Shown here piece after piece: positions 24,699 through 32,284 of a stretch of DNA of 52,613 nt. The stretch is from Hungatella sp. UBA4396 (GTDB lineage Bacteria > Bacillota > Clostridia > Lachnospirales > Lachnospiraceae). Each line of letters opens with the position of its first letter. Within the stretch, counting starts at the first letter, position 1. The translations under genes were made by a program, and so were the position numbers. The notes below the pieces were generated by a model. That model was given only the letters and a program-made list of their open reading frames with translations. It was not told the DNA's origin and searched no databases. The stretch lies in the NCBI GenBank assembly GCA_002389905.1, contig DGRE01000044.1:1-52613 (forward strand). Reading direction: 5' to 3'.

Positions 24699-25727
24699 CT
24701 AAAGCATTGATACCGATGTTTCCGCCCGTTCTCCTGAGCGGAGCATCTGCAGCAGCTTCGTTGTTTTTCTGTCCATATCTTCTAAATCCTTTAAATTCTG
24801 CTTTTCCATGGCGCTGGTTTCCAGCACCGCTTTCATGCCGCCGTTTTCAATGATAATACGTTTGTCTCCCATAAGGGCAAGAATGGGATCATGAGTAGAC
24901 ATGAGCACAATTTTCTGCTCCTGAGCCAGCAAATGCAATGCCTTTTTCCGGTCCACTCCCGCATTTTCAATTTCGTCAATCAGCACAATGGGGGAAGCGC
25001 TTAAAAAGGCGGTATCCGCAATCATCAGCGCCCGGGACTGGCCGCCGCTTAACTCCGTCAAGGGAGTTTCTTTGGAAAAACGCTCTCCGGCCAGATCATT
25101 GGCAGCATCAAAAATCTTCTCAACCACCTTATCAAGGTCTTCTATCATCCGGCTCTCCCCGTGAAGACGCAAAAAGTCAAAGACCCGCAAATCCATAACA
25201 AAATTCATGTTCTGGGACAATTGTGCGATGAGTTTGTTTTCAATTTGAAATCGTTCCCTTTCACTGGGAACCCGCCCGTCAATGAGAATCTTCCGTTTCG
25301 TCTGGGTATCCCCCTGAGCCAGACACTCAATGTCAGCCAGCAGACAGCTTTTCCCGGAACCCGTAGGCCCCATGACAGTGATGATTTCACCTTTTTCAAT
25401 GGAAAAAGTGAGATTTTCCTGTTCTCCCAGCTTGTTATGCCCTCCGATAATGGTGATCTTCTCCACACTCTTCTTTTTCTGTTTCAGTGCTTCCATCCGG
25501 TTTAAAAACAGGATAAAATGCTCCGCCAGCTGGGTATGGGAGGCTCCGATATCCTCCAGCAGAGATTCCGGAATTTCCTCGATATACTGCCTGACCGTTA
25601 ATTGAGTCCGGTCCAAAAAGCCTTCTATGCCGGAGGCTGAAAAAAAGTCACCGGCATAGGGATATGTACTTGAAATACTGGCTATATCATCTTTCAATAA
25701 TTCATTTGTTATCATAGCTTCATTCAC
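24699..25727 (-). CDS. ABC-type ATPase with N-terminal DUF1858-like helical module
   Basis: 342 aa. Residues about 1-85 form a helical module (MITNELLKDDIASISSTYPY...) similar in kind to that of the adjacent 409-aa protein. Then comes an ABC ATPase domain with Walker A GPTGSGKSCLL, signature LSGGQSRALMIAD, Walker B IVLIDEIENAG and H-loop MSTHD. No permease of its own is present and it lacks membrane segments, so it may act on a soluble partner or assist delivery. The GTG at 25727 overlaps the upstream stop (GTGA); the ATG at 25715 is an alternative start. The substrate is unknown. Confidence 0.75.
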   Translation of the reverse strand: MNEAMITNELLKDDIASISSTYPYAGDFFSASGIEGFLDRTQLTVRQYIEEIPESLLEDIGASHTQLAEHFILFLNRMEALKQKKKSVEKITIIGGHNKLGEQENLTFSIEKGEIITVMGPTGSGKSCLLADIECLAQGDTQTKRKILIDGRVPSERERFQIENKLIAQLSQNMNFVMDLRVFDFLRLHGESRMIEDLDKVVEKIFDAANDLAGERFSKETPLTELSGGQSRALMIADTAFLSASPIVLIDEIENAGVDRKKALHLLAQEQKIVLMSTHDPILALMGDKRIIIENGGMKAVLETSAMEKQNLKDLEDMDRKTTKLLQMLRSGERAETSVSML

Positions 25728-26914
25728 TTTCGCAGAGCGTTCTTTGTAATGTTTTCAACATTCTCATCACTTAATTCCACATGGTAAAACAGCTTGTAGA
25801 ATTCCTTTGTTTCCTCTTTGATATCATAATCCACATATTCCGGATACAAAATAGAATGAACCCACTTGATTCCGATGATGGTGTTGACGGAAGGGGGCCT
25901 GTCAAACCAGTTCTGAGGCTGCATGGGCGTTTCAAATACCAGCCCGCTTTTTACTGCCGGAATGGTGGACCATTTGCTGTCGGTGGTAACAGTGTTATAG
26001 CTGCTGGAATCTGCAAATCCGTTGTCCACACTGCAGATAATCAGTTCAGGAGCCCATTGCATAACCTGCTCAATGGAAACAGCGGTTCGTCCGTATCCCG
26101 GTGTAATTTCACAATCAGCCACATTGATTCCACCGCATATGTCAATTAATTGAGAATGAGAGGAACCTGAGGGATCGGTATGAAGGCCGTCCTGCTCCTC
26201 TGCATAGTAAACCCGGATCTTTTTATCTTCCGGAATATTAGCTGTGATTTCTTCCGCGTAGTTCAAAGCGGCCTCTGTGTAAGATGCCAGCTCTTCTCCA
26301 CGGTCTTCCCTGTTAAAAAGCCCGCCTAAGAAACGATAGGTTTCCGGCAGATCCTGCAAATCACTTTTTACCAGTACCACCGGGATGCCAAGCTGTGTCT
26401 GCAGTTGCTCCGCCTGATCAATGCTGCCCTGATCCGTTCCGCTGGATAAGACAACATCAGGAGCTGCTTTTATAATCTCTTCAATATTTCCCTGGTTTCC
26501 TTTGCCGTACCAGCCGCCTAAATGAGGAAGATTCACATAGTAATCCGTCAAATATGCCTTTTCCGCATCAGATATAATTACATTGAGCCCGGCCACCATC
26601 TTGTCGTCAAAGGTATACATCAGCATAGTTCCAATGGGACTGGTTGAATATACGCTCTTAATTTCTCCAGGCAGTTCCACTTTTCGCCCTGCATGGTCCG
26701 TAATCTCCTGAACGGCCGAGCCGTTTTGTGGTTCCTGGGAGGACTCCTCCTTTGTTTGTTCTGATTGGGCGGAGATGCTTTCCGTTACCGCCTGTGTCTC
26801 CTGTACCTGTGAACCGGTTGTGCCTGCCGTTGATTTGCAGGCGCTTAATCCAAGTGTGATGCCTAAAAGCATTCCTGCCAGATAACAGCTTGTCTTAATT
26901 GTCTTTTTCCGCAT
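25724..26914 (-). CDS. Substrate-binding lipoprotein of FecB/MolA type
   Basis: 396 aa. The signal peptide ends in a lipobox (LGLSACK, Cys about residue 26), then a Ser/Gln/Thr-rich linker. The type III binding-protein fold has ITDHAGRKVELPGEIKSVYS at its start and the conserved QNWFDRPPSVNTIIGIKWVH near the C-terminus. It captures the substrate outside the membrane for the FecCD permease. It is the first gene of the minus-strand cluster, with a ModE-box-like palindrome 24 nt before its ATG, so molybdate or tungstate is the leading guess. Siderophore, haem or cobalamin uptake are alternatives. Confidence 0.88.
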   Translation of the reverse strand: MRKKTIKTSCYLAGMLLGITLGLSACKSTAGTTGSQVQETQAVTESISAQSEQTKEESSQEPQNGSAVQEITDHAGRKVELPGEIKSVYSTSPIGTMLMYTFDDKMVAGLNVIISDAEKAYLTDYYVNLPHLGGWYGKGNQGNIEEIIKAAPDVVLSSGTDQGSIDQAEQLQTQLGIPVVLVKSDLQDLPETYRFLGGLFNREDRGEELASYTEAALNYAEEITANIPEDKKIRVYYAEEQDGLHTDPSGSSHSQLIDICGGINVADCEITPGYGRTAVSIEQVMQWAPELIICSVDNGFADSSSYNTVTTDSKWSTIPAVKSGLVFETPMQPQNWFDRPPSVNTIIGIKWVHSILYPEYVDYDIKEETKEFYKLFYHVELSDENVENITKNALRK

Positions 26915-26937
26915 GATATGGAATTCCTTTCCTTTTT

Positions 26938-26961
26938 CGATATAAATATCTTAATATATCG
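26938..26961. promoter_or_regulatory. ModE-box-like palindrome at the metal cluster promoter
   Basis: CGATATA-N10-TATATCG resembles the half-sites of the E. coli ModE operator (CG-N-TATATA type). It overlaps the likely -10 of the binding-protein gene (minus-strand TTGATT, 17 bp, TAAGAT) and lies beside a divergent ModE-like gene. Confidence 0.55.
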
Positions 26962-27012
26962 GAGCTGAAAAATCAAGAAACAAAAATTTTTTTTAATTTT
27001 CCCACATTCTCC

Positions 27013-27042
27013 TTGCTATTGGGCTGAAACCTTTGTTATAGT
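27013..27042 (+). promoter_or_regulatory. Promoter of the ModE-like regulator
   Basis: TTGCTA (27013-27018), 18 bp, TATAGT (27037-27042). GAGGTG follows before the ATG at 27062. Confidence 0.6.
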
Positions 27043-27061
27043 TAATCCGAGGTGACTAATT

Positions 27062-27391
27062 ATGCTGGTAAAGACAAGAATAAGAATCGGAAAAAATAAA
27101 ATTTTCATGGGAAAAGGCGTAAAAGAAATGCTGGATGCCATTGAAATGCATAAATCCATAAAAAAGGCAACAGAATATACAGGAATTTCCTATCCAAAGG
27201 CCATCCGGATGATACGGACCCTGGAAGAAGAGCTGGGATTTCCTGTGGTCATTTCTGAAAAAGGGGGAAGTGAGCGGGGAGGAAGCCGTTTGACTGAAAA
27301 AGGCAAGGAAGTCCTGGAGACTTACCGGAAAATCGAGAAGGCAGTGGAAGAATATGCGGAAAATCTTATTGATCAGGAGTTCCGTTTTTAA
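27062..27391 (+). CDS. ModE-type winged-helix regulator without molybdate-binding domain
   Basis: 109 aa, the N-terminal domain of ModE only. It has MLDAIEMHKSIKKATEYTGISYPKAIRMIRTLEEELGFPVV followed by a wing (KGGSERGGSRLTEKGKEVL). The two C-terminal MOP molybdate-binding domains of E. coli ModE are absent, as in many anaerobes. It probably represses or activates the divergent cluster through the 26938-26961 palindrome. How it senses metal without MOP domains is open. GAGGTG precedes the ATG. Confidence 0.85.
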   Translation: MLVKTRIRIGKNKIFMGKGVKEMLDAIEMHKSIKKATEYTGISYPKAIRMIRTLEEELGFPVVISEKGGSERGGSRLTEKGKEVLETYRKIEKAVEEYAENLIDQEFRF

Positions 27392-27474
27392 AAAAACCAT
27401 CTGATTTACATAAGATTTATTCTGACCATTTGACTGAGGAAGAGAAATTGACGCTTTTTAGCGTCATTAAAACC

Positions 27475-27503
27475 TTGCAATTTTCTTTCTCTTCCTTTAC
27501 AAT
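27475..27503 (+). promoter_or_regulatory. Promoter of the DUF1538 gene, positioned for a leaderless mRNA
   Basis: TTGCAA (27475-27480), 17 bp, TACAAT (27498-27503). The expected start (+7) falls on or next to the ATG at 27511, and no ribosome binding site precedes that ATG. A GACGCT-TTTT-AGCGTC stem-loop (27450-27465) lies just upstream of the -35 element. Confidence 0.6.
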
Positions 27504-27510
27504 CATAAGT

Positions 27511-29166
27511 ATGAAAACATTAAGAACATTAAAAGAAGTATTTTTATCCTCTATTCCTCTGGCAATCATTATTGTTCTGGTTTGTGTCTTTATAGCGCCT
27601 ATGAAAAACTCCTCTGATTATGTTAAGCTGACCTTAGGTTATGCCAGTGTTGTGTTCGGGCAGGCATTTTTCCTGGTCGGGCTGGATTCCAGTATCCTTC
27701 CCATCGGAAAAATTGTAGGCAGCTCCCTGATCAAATTTAAAAAGGGGATTTTCATAATCTTTTTCGGTGTTTTATTCGGGATTCTTGCCACAGTAGCAGA
27801 ACCGGCTCTGGCAGTTCTTGCCCGCCAGACTCACATGATTATGGCAGAGGTCAATGAAACTGTTTTTGTATGGATCTTAAGCTCAGGAGTGGGAATATTC
27901 GTAGGCTTCGCCTTATTCCGCATCATTAAGGACTTAAATATCAAGGTTGTATTCGCCATACTTTACTCCATGATATTTTTGACCGTAATCCTGGTCCCCG
28001 AAGAATTCGTGGCCCTGGCATTTGACGGAAGCGGCGCTACTACAGGAGATATTTCTGTTCCATTTATCCTGGCTCTTGGCATCGGTATTTCAGCAACCAT
28101 GTCAAAGCGCAAAACCAATGACGACACCTTTGGAATCATTGGAATGGCCTCCGTAGGTCCTATCATGGCAGTCTTTATTTACGGCATCATTCTCAGCATC
28201 AAGCACGACGGAGTCATTCCTCCTGCGGGTCTCTACGATCCGGGTGCTGCAGAAAGCTTTGCCGACATTATAATTTCCAATATTTCCGGTGTTGCTCTGG
28301 CCTTATTTCCCATTGTTATAGTTTTTTTACCTTTCCAGCTTTTCCTCAAGTTTCCCAAAAAGCAGTTTATCAGAATGATGCTGGGCATCATACCTGTTTA
28401 CGCCGGACTGCTCATCTTTTTATCGGGAATTGATTACGGCTTTGCATTTGCAGCAAAGTATATCGGTGAGGTATTCCTGGAAACTTCCCGCCCCCATTGG
28501 TTTAAATGGCTCCTTCTGCCTTTGGGATTTATCCTGGGAGCGGCCATAACCCTGTCCGAGCCGGCTGTTACGGTTTTAGGGGAACAGCTTGAGGAAATAA
28601 CCAACGGTCATATCAGGAAGATGACCATCCGGATCACCCTGGCACTTGGAATCGGGTTTGCCTCCCTGCTTTCCATGCTGAAAATTTTAACCCAGATCAA
28701 TATTCTGTGGTTTTTGGTCCCGCTCTACTTCCTATCCATCATTATGATGCGGTATACATCCTCTCTTTTTGTGGGGCTGGCCTTTGATTCAGGAGGCGTA
28801 ACAGGCGGTGCGCTGACATCGGCCTTTCTGACACCCCTCACTTTGGGCACGGCCCAGGCTGTTGCTATGTCGGCAGGCTCCAAAGCCCAGTCTGTGCTGA
28901 CAAACGGATTTGGAATCATTGCATTTATCTCAGTAACTCCTCTCATTGCAGTTCAGCTCCTTGGAATCATTTATGAGGCAAGGGTTAAGAAGACACTGGC
29001 ACTGAACAAAGAACATGAGGCGAAAGAGTTTGAAGAGCTGTCCATGTATGAGGGTGATCTGGATGAAAGCAGTACAGATTACACCGATGACATGAACGAC
29101 GATGAATATAATATAGAAGAAAGCTCCGGCTTAGAGGAGGGAACTTATGAACAATCAAACAATTGA
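27511..29166 (+). CDS. DUF1538 polytopic membrane protein, putative PII-regulated transporter
   Basis: 551 aa with about 12-14 transmembrane helices in two related halves. Each half carries the family pattern EPALAVLA or EPAVTVLGEQLEEIT, then VALAFDGSGATTGDISVPF or VGLAFDSGGVTGGALTSAF. The C-terminal ~60 residues are acidic and cytoplasmic. The substrate is unknown. The start at ATG 27511 fits the family N-terminus and the promoter; the longer frame from a TTG at 27430 lies over the promoter. Its end overlaps the first PII-like gene by 20 nt. Confidence 0.88.
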   Translation: MKTLRTLKEVFLSSIPLAIIIVLVCVFIAPMKNSSDYVKLTLGYASVVFGQAFFLVGLDSSILPIGKIVGSSLIKFKKGIFIIFFGVLFGILATVAEPALAVLARQTHMIMAEVNETVFVWILSSGVGIFVGFALFRIIKDLNIKVVFAILYSMIFLTVILVPEEFVALAFDGSGATTGDISVPFILALGIGISATMSKRKTNDDTFGIIGMASVGPIMAVFIYGIILSIKHDGVIPPAGLYDPGAAESFADIIISNISGVALALFPIVIVFLPFQLFLKFPKKQFIRMMLGIIPVYAGLLIFLSGIDYGFAFAAKYIGEVFLETSRPHWFKWLLLPLGFILGAAITLSEPAVTVLGEQLEEITNGHIRKMTIRITLALGIGFASLLSMLKILTQINILWFLVPLYFLSIIMMRYTSSLFVGLAFDSGGVTGGALTSAFLTPLTLGTAQAVAMSAGSKAQSVLTNGFGIIAFISVTPLIAVQLLGIIYEARVKKTLALNKEHEAKEFEELSMYEGDLDESSTDYTDDMNDDEYNIEESSGLEEGTYEQSNN

Positions 29167-29464
29167 TAACATTGAATTTCTGATATTGATTACCGGAAGA
29201 AAGCAAAAGGATGCGCTGCTGGAAAGAATGTGCAGCATCGACTGCCGGATTGTCAATACGGTATACGGAAAAGGAACCGTAAAGCCCAATTATCTTTTGG
29301 ATATGCTGGGCCTGGTCCCTGAAGAAAACAAGATTATCGTGACTTCCGTATTGCCAAAAGAAAAATCGGATGCTATATTTACTATATTGCTGGATGAATT
29401 TCACTTTGGCCAGCCCAACAGCGGCATAGCCTTTACTCTGCCGATTTCTGGCATGTCATTTTAA
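29147..29464 (+). CDS. PII-like signalling protein (first copy)
   Basis: 105 aa, a ferredoxin-like PII-type trimer subunit. An N-terminal beta strand (IEFLILITGRKQKDALLERM), a variable T-loop region (KGTVKPNYLLDMLGLVPEEN), and a second beta-alpha-beta (KIIVTSVLPKEKSDAIFTILLDEF) are followed by a closing strand GIAFTLPISGM. The uridylylated tyrosine context of GlnB is absent. It is translated from GGAGGG within the end of the DUF1538 gene, so it probably binds and regulates that transporter. Confidence 0.75.
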   Translation: MNNQTIDNIEFLILITGRKQKDALLERMCSIDCRIVNTVYGKGTVKPNYLLDMLGLVPEENKIIVTSVLPKEKSDAIFTILLDEFHFGQPNSGIAFTLPISGMSF

Positions 29465-29494
29465 CTTTTATTTTACCAGGAGGAAACAAACCCA

Positions 29495-29848
29495 ATGGAT
29501 GGTTGTGAGCAAATGAAAGCACTTTTTATTATAGTCAATGCCGGCTTTACGGAATCAATTATGGATATTGTAAGGGCAGAAGGCGCAAATGGTGCTACTA
29601 TAATAAATGCGAGAGGCGAAGGTGCCCAGCATGAGTCGTTTATGGGCATTACCGTCGACTCTGAAAAAGAAATCATTCTGACAATTACCGATATAGCCAC
29701 AGCAAAACGAATCATGCATGCAATCAAGGAAAAGGCTGGCTGGAAATCTCCCGGACATGGAATATGTTTTGCAATGCCGGTAAATAAGGTCATTGGAATG
29801 AGTTCTGTTACCCCAAAGAATAAAGAAGAAAACGAAAAAAAGTCATAA
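29495..29848 (+). CDS. PII-family regulator (second copy)
   Basis: 117 aa, PII fold: MKALFIIVNAGFTESIMDIVRAEGANGATIINARGEG, then a T-loop-like segment (AQHESFMGITVDSEKEI), TITDIATAKRIMHAIKEKAG, and a C-terminal GHGICFAMPVNKVIG strand with a charged tail. AGGAGG precedes the ATG. It is divergent in sequence from the first copy, so the two may form mixed trimers or sense different ligands. It is the last gene of the DUF1538 operon, followed by a terminator. Confidence 0.8.
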   Translation: MDGCEQMKALFIIVNAGFTESIMDIVRAEGANGATIINARGEGAQHESFMGITVDSEKEIILTITDIATAKRIMHAIKEKAGWKSPGHGICFAMPVNKVIGMSSVTPKNKEENEKKS

Positions 29849-29859
29849 ACAAAACATAA

Positions 29860-29883
29860 GCTCCTGTTCCACGGAACAGGAGC
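29860..29883. terminator. Terminator between the PII operon and the deacetylase gene
   Basis: A GC-rich stem (gctcctgtt and aacaggagc, extendable inward) with T-rich flank on the plus strand, placed between convergent genes. Confidence 0.8.
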
Positions 29884-29907
29884 ATTTCTTTGCCCCGTAA
29901 AGCCTTC

Positions 29908-30630
29908 TCAGTCCACCAAAAGCTCATCTACAGTAACAAAGGTATATCCCTGCTTAATCAGGGTATCAATAGCCTCCAGGGCAGCCTCTACGGACGTGGG
30001 GTATACATCATGAAGAAGGATGATGTCTCCCGGCTCCACGTTCTTTACGATGTGCCGCACCACCTTTCTGGCGTTCTGGGCTTTCCAGTCCAGAGGATCG
30101 ATATCCCACATCACCACAGTCATGTCAATGGTGCACTCCAGTTCCTCCGTCCAGGCTCCATAAGGAGGGCGCAGATACTGGGGCCGTTTTCCGATAATGG
30201 CCTCAATCTTCTTGTTATTCTCCTCAATCATCTGACATGCCGTTTTAATTTCCTCCTTGTTCATCTGGACGTGACTGTAGCCATGGCTGCCGATCAGATG
30301 GCCATCTTGGTACATCTGCTTCACAATGGACTCCTTGCCCTCCACATTTTCCCCCAGAAGGAAGAAAGTAGCATGAACACCTCTCTCTTTCAATCCCTCT
30401 AAAAGCCGGGGTGTATAAACAGGATCAGGGCCGTCATCAAAAGTCAGGGCAATCTGCTTATCTCCGGAAAACTGCCTCCGCACCTCATTGATTTCCTCTG
30501 AGTCCCCATTTACTGGGATAAACAAAGTATCCTTTGCCTGCACATAAGAATGGTACATTCCCCTCAGGAAAACAATATCCAGTGCCAGAACAAATAAAAG
30601 ACAAGCTATTTTCCATCTGATCTTACTCAT
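29908..30630 (-). CDS. Membrane-anchored polysaccharide deacetylase
   Basis: 240 aa. It has an N-terminal signal anchor (about 5-25), then a NodB-homology domain: TFDDGPDPVYTPRLL (catalytic Asp and metal Asp), HATFFLLGENV, the SHGYSH metal-binding motif, RPPYGAWT, and the C-terminal ILLHDVY motif. It probably removes acetyl groups from peptidoglycan or a wall polymer. The start at 30630 (MSKIRWK) places the signal anchor at the N-terminus; the frame upstream lacks a ribosome binding site. Confidence 0.92.
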   Translation of the reverse strand: MSKIRWKIACLLFVLALDIVFLRGMYHSYVQAKDTLFIPVNGDSEEINEVRRQFSGDKQIALTFDDGPDPVYTPRLLEGLKERGVHATFFLLGENVEGKESIVKQMYQDGHLIGSHGYSHVQMNKEEIKTACQMIEENNKKIEAIIGKRPQYLRPPYGAWTEELECTIDMTVVMWDIDPLDWKAQNARKVVRHIVKNVEPGDIILLHDVYPTSVEAALEAIDTLIKQGYTFVTVDELLVD

Positions 30631-30727
30631 GCATAAGCCCTGCTTTCTGCCATTATTATTTAGTCTATGGGCCATTCCACAAAAATAAAACCAAAACTCA
30701 AGTGTTTTTTGAGAAGGCGAAACAACG

Positions 30728-30770
30728 AAGAAGGGCTGCCCTCCATTCTGAGAATGAGGCAGCCCTTCTT
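30728..30770 (-). terminator. Terminator of the cold-shock gene
   Basis: A perfect 13-bp stem (aagaagggctgcc and ggcagcccttctt) extended by a loop-proximal ATTCT/AGAAT pairing, just after the csp stop. Confidence 0.85.
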
Positions 30771-30787
30771 GTAAATCAAAGATTCAA

Positions 30788-30991
30788 TTAAGCCATGCAA
30801 ACGTTAACTGCCTGCAGACCGCGATTTCCTTCTGTTGTCTCGTAAGTTACTTTCTGGCCTTCTTCCAGAGTCTTGTAACCATCAGAAACGATACCTGAGA
30901 AGTGTACGAAAACTTCCTCGCCTGTTGCGTCATTTACGATGAAACCGTATCCTTTAGCTCCATTAAACCATTTTACTGTACCGTTGTTCAT
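30788..30991 (-). CDS. Cold-shock protein
   Basis: 67 aa OB-fold RNA chaperone of the CspA family. It has NGTVKWFNGAKGYGFI (RNP1), then VFVHFSGI (RNP2) and GQKVTYETTEGNRGLQAVNV. It melts mRNA structure, mainly at low temperature or in stationary phase. AGGAGG precedes the ATG. The roughly 130-nt leader, with its own promoter (31131-31159) and a 16-bp stem, points to post-transcriptional control. Confidence 0.96.
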   Translation of the reverse strand: MNNGTVKWFNGAKGYGFIVNDATGEEVFVHFSGIVSDGYKTLEEGQKVTYETTEGNRGLQAVNVCMA

Positions 30992-31046
30992 AACGTGTAC
31001 CTCCTGAAATAAATAAAAATATTTGTTATATCGCCTGAAACAAAAA

Positions 31047-31100
31047 TCACATATTTTTGTAAATCATCATCCGAAAATAATGACTTACAAAAATATGTGA
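31047..31100 (-). promoter_or_regulatory. Long AU-rich hairpin in the cold-shock gene leader
   Basis: A perfect 16-bp inverted repeat (tcacatatttttgtaa and its complement) with a 22-nt loop, 56 nt before the csp start. The stem is almost all A-U, so its stability should change strongly with temperature. Confidence 0.7.
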
Positions 31101-31130
31101 AATCATAACTCCATTCGATAATACTCATTC

Positions 31131-31159
31131 ATTCTAACCTAAATGCACAAAATTGTCAA
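31131..31159 (-). promoter_or_regulatory. Promoter of the cold-shock gene
   Basis: Minus-strand TTGACA (31154-31159), 17 bp, TAGAAT (31131-31136). It predicts a leader of about 130 nt. Confidence 0.8.
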
Positions 31160-31194
31160 GACTATTCTGTTATTTCCCCATATGATTTCTTCCA

Positions 31195-31234
31195 TAAAAA
31201 CAGGGCCCTGCCTTCTTGAGAAAGCAGGACCCTG
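31195..31234 (-). terminator. Terminator after rplL
   Basis: Minus-strand stem cagggtcctgc/gcagggccctg (11 pairs, one G-U) followed by TTTTT. It ends the ribosomal operon directly after rplL. Confidence 0.88.
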
Positions 31235-31253
31235 TCATTCAGCCAAAGAAAAA

Positions 31254-31625
31254 TTACTTTAAAGTAACTTTTGCGCCTTCAGCCTCTAAGGAAGCCTTGA
31301 TCTGCTCAGCTTCTTCCTTGGAAGCGCCAGCCTTTACTACCTTAGGAGCGCCGTCAACTACGTCTTTAGCTTCCTTTAAGCCTAAGCCTGTAGCTTCACG
31401 AACAACCTTGATAACTTTAACCTTGTTAGGACCAACCTCTGTTAATTCAACGTCGAACTCAGTCTTCTCTTCTTCTGCTGCTGCAGGACCTGCTGCTGCA
31501 ACTACTACGCCTGCTGCTGCGGATACACCGAACTCTTCCTCGCAAGCCTTTACTAATTCGTTTAATTCTAATACAGATAACTCTTTAATAGCTTCAATAA
31601 ACTCAGCTGTTGTTAACTTTGCCAT
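31254..31625 (-). CDS. rplL: 50S ribosomal protein L7/L12
   Basis: 123 aa stalk protein that recruits translational GTPases. It has an N-terminal dimerisation domain (about 1-35), an Ala-rich hinge (about 36-52) and a C-terminal domain (EKTEFDVELTEVGPNKVKVIKVVREATGLGLKEAKDVVDGAPKVVK). GGAGG precedes the ATG. It is separated from rplJ by a spacer of about 155 nt and followed by a terminator rather than rpoB. Confidence 0.97.
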   Translation of the reverse strand: MAKLTTAEFIEAIKELSVLELNELVKACEEEFGVSAAAGVVVAAAGPAAAEEEKTEFDVELTEVGPNKVKVIKVVREATGLGLKEAKDVVDGAPKVVKAGASKEEAEQIKASLEAEGAKVTLK

Positions 31626-31780
31626 GATAATATACCTCCGTATTTGATATGTTTTAATTTTTTAATGAAGTTCGATTCGCTTAAGCTCATCGAACGGCTA
31701 AAATTCTCATCGCATCGTGCCCTCTGGTTATACCCTTTGGGTAAAATTCAGGCGCACTTCGTCTGCATTCATTAAGAATC

Positions 31781-32284
31781 TTATGCCTCTACCGCTTCTC
31801 CGCCCTGACCGTCTGCGATCTGCTTGAGTACGCGTGCAAAGTTTGTAATAGGAGACTGAATGCTGCCCAGTAACTTTCCGAGAAGGATTTCTCTGGAAGG
31901 AATGCTGGCGATCTGTCCCATTGCTTTGGCGTCATAATAAGTGCCTTCCACAACACCGCCCTTAATCTCTAAAGCGGGAGCTGTCTTAGCAAATTCAGCC
32001 AGGATTCTTGCCGGAGCGGTTGCATCTGTCTTGGATACAGCAATTGCTGTAGGTCCTTCCAGGCTTGGATCTAAAGCCTCAAATGCAGTTCCTTTCGCAG
32101 CGAAACGGATCATAGTGTTCTTATATACCTTATAAGTAACATCAGCATCTCTCAATTTCTTACGAAGCTCTGTATCCTGAGCAACTGTAATACCGCGGTA
32201 GTCTACAACTACGGCTGTCTCAGCGCCATCCAGTAAGTCCTTGATTTCGCCTACGATCGGCTGTTTTAATTCAACTTTTGCCAT
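31781..32284 (-). CDS. rplJ: 50S ribosomal protein L10
   Basis: 167 aa. It anchors L7/L12 dimers to 23S rRNA and represses its own mRNA through the L10 leader. An N-terminal RNA-binding globular domain (VVVDYRGITVAQDTELRKKLRDADV, KVYKNTMIRFA) and a C-terminal L7/L12-binding helix (ITNFARVLKQIADGQG) are visible. AGGAGG precedes the ATG. Transcribed from its own promoter at 32498-32526. Confidence 0.97.
   Translation of the reverse strand: MAKVELKQPIVGEIKDLLDGAETAVVVDYRGITVAQDTELRKKLRDADVTYKVYKNTMIRFAAKGTAFEALDPSLEGPTAIAVSKTDATAPARILAEFAKTAPALEIKGGVVEGTYYDAKAMGQIASIPSREILLGKLLGSIQSPITNFARVLKQIADGQGGEAVEA

Noticed and set aside
27430..27510. Upstream extension of the DUF1538 gene from a TTG
   Set aside because: The extension covers the stem-loop and promoter, has no ribosome binding site, and does not match the family N-terminus.
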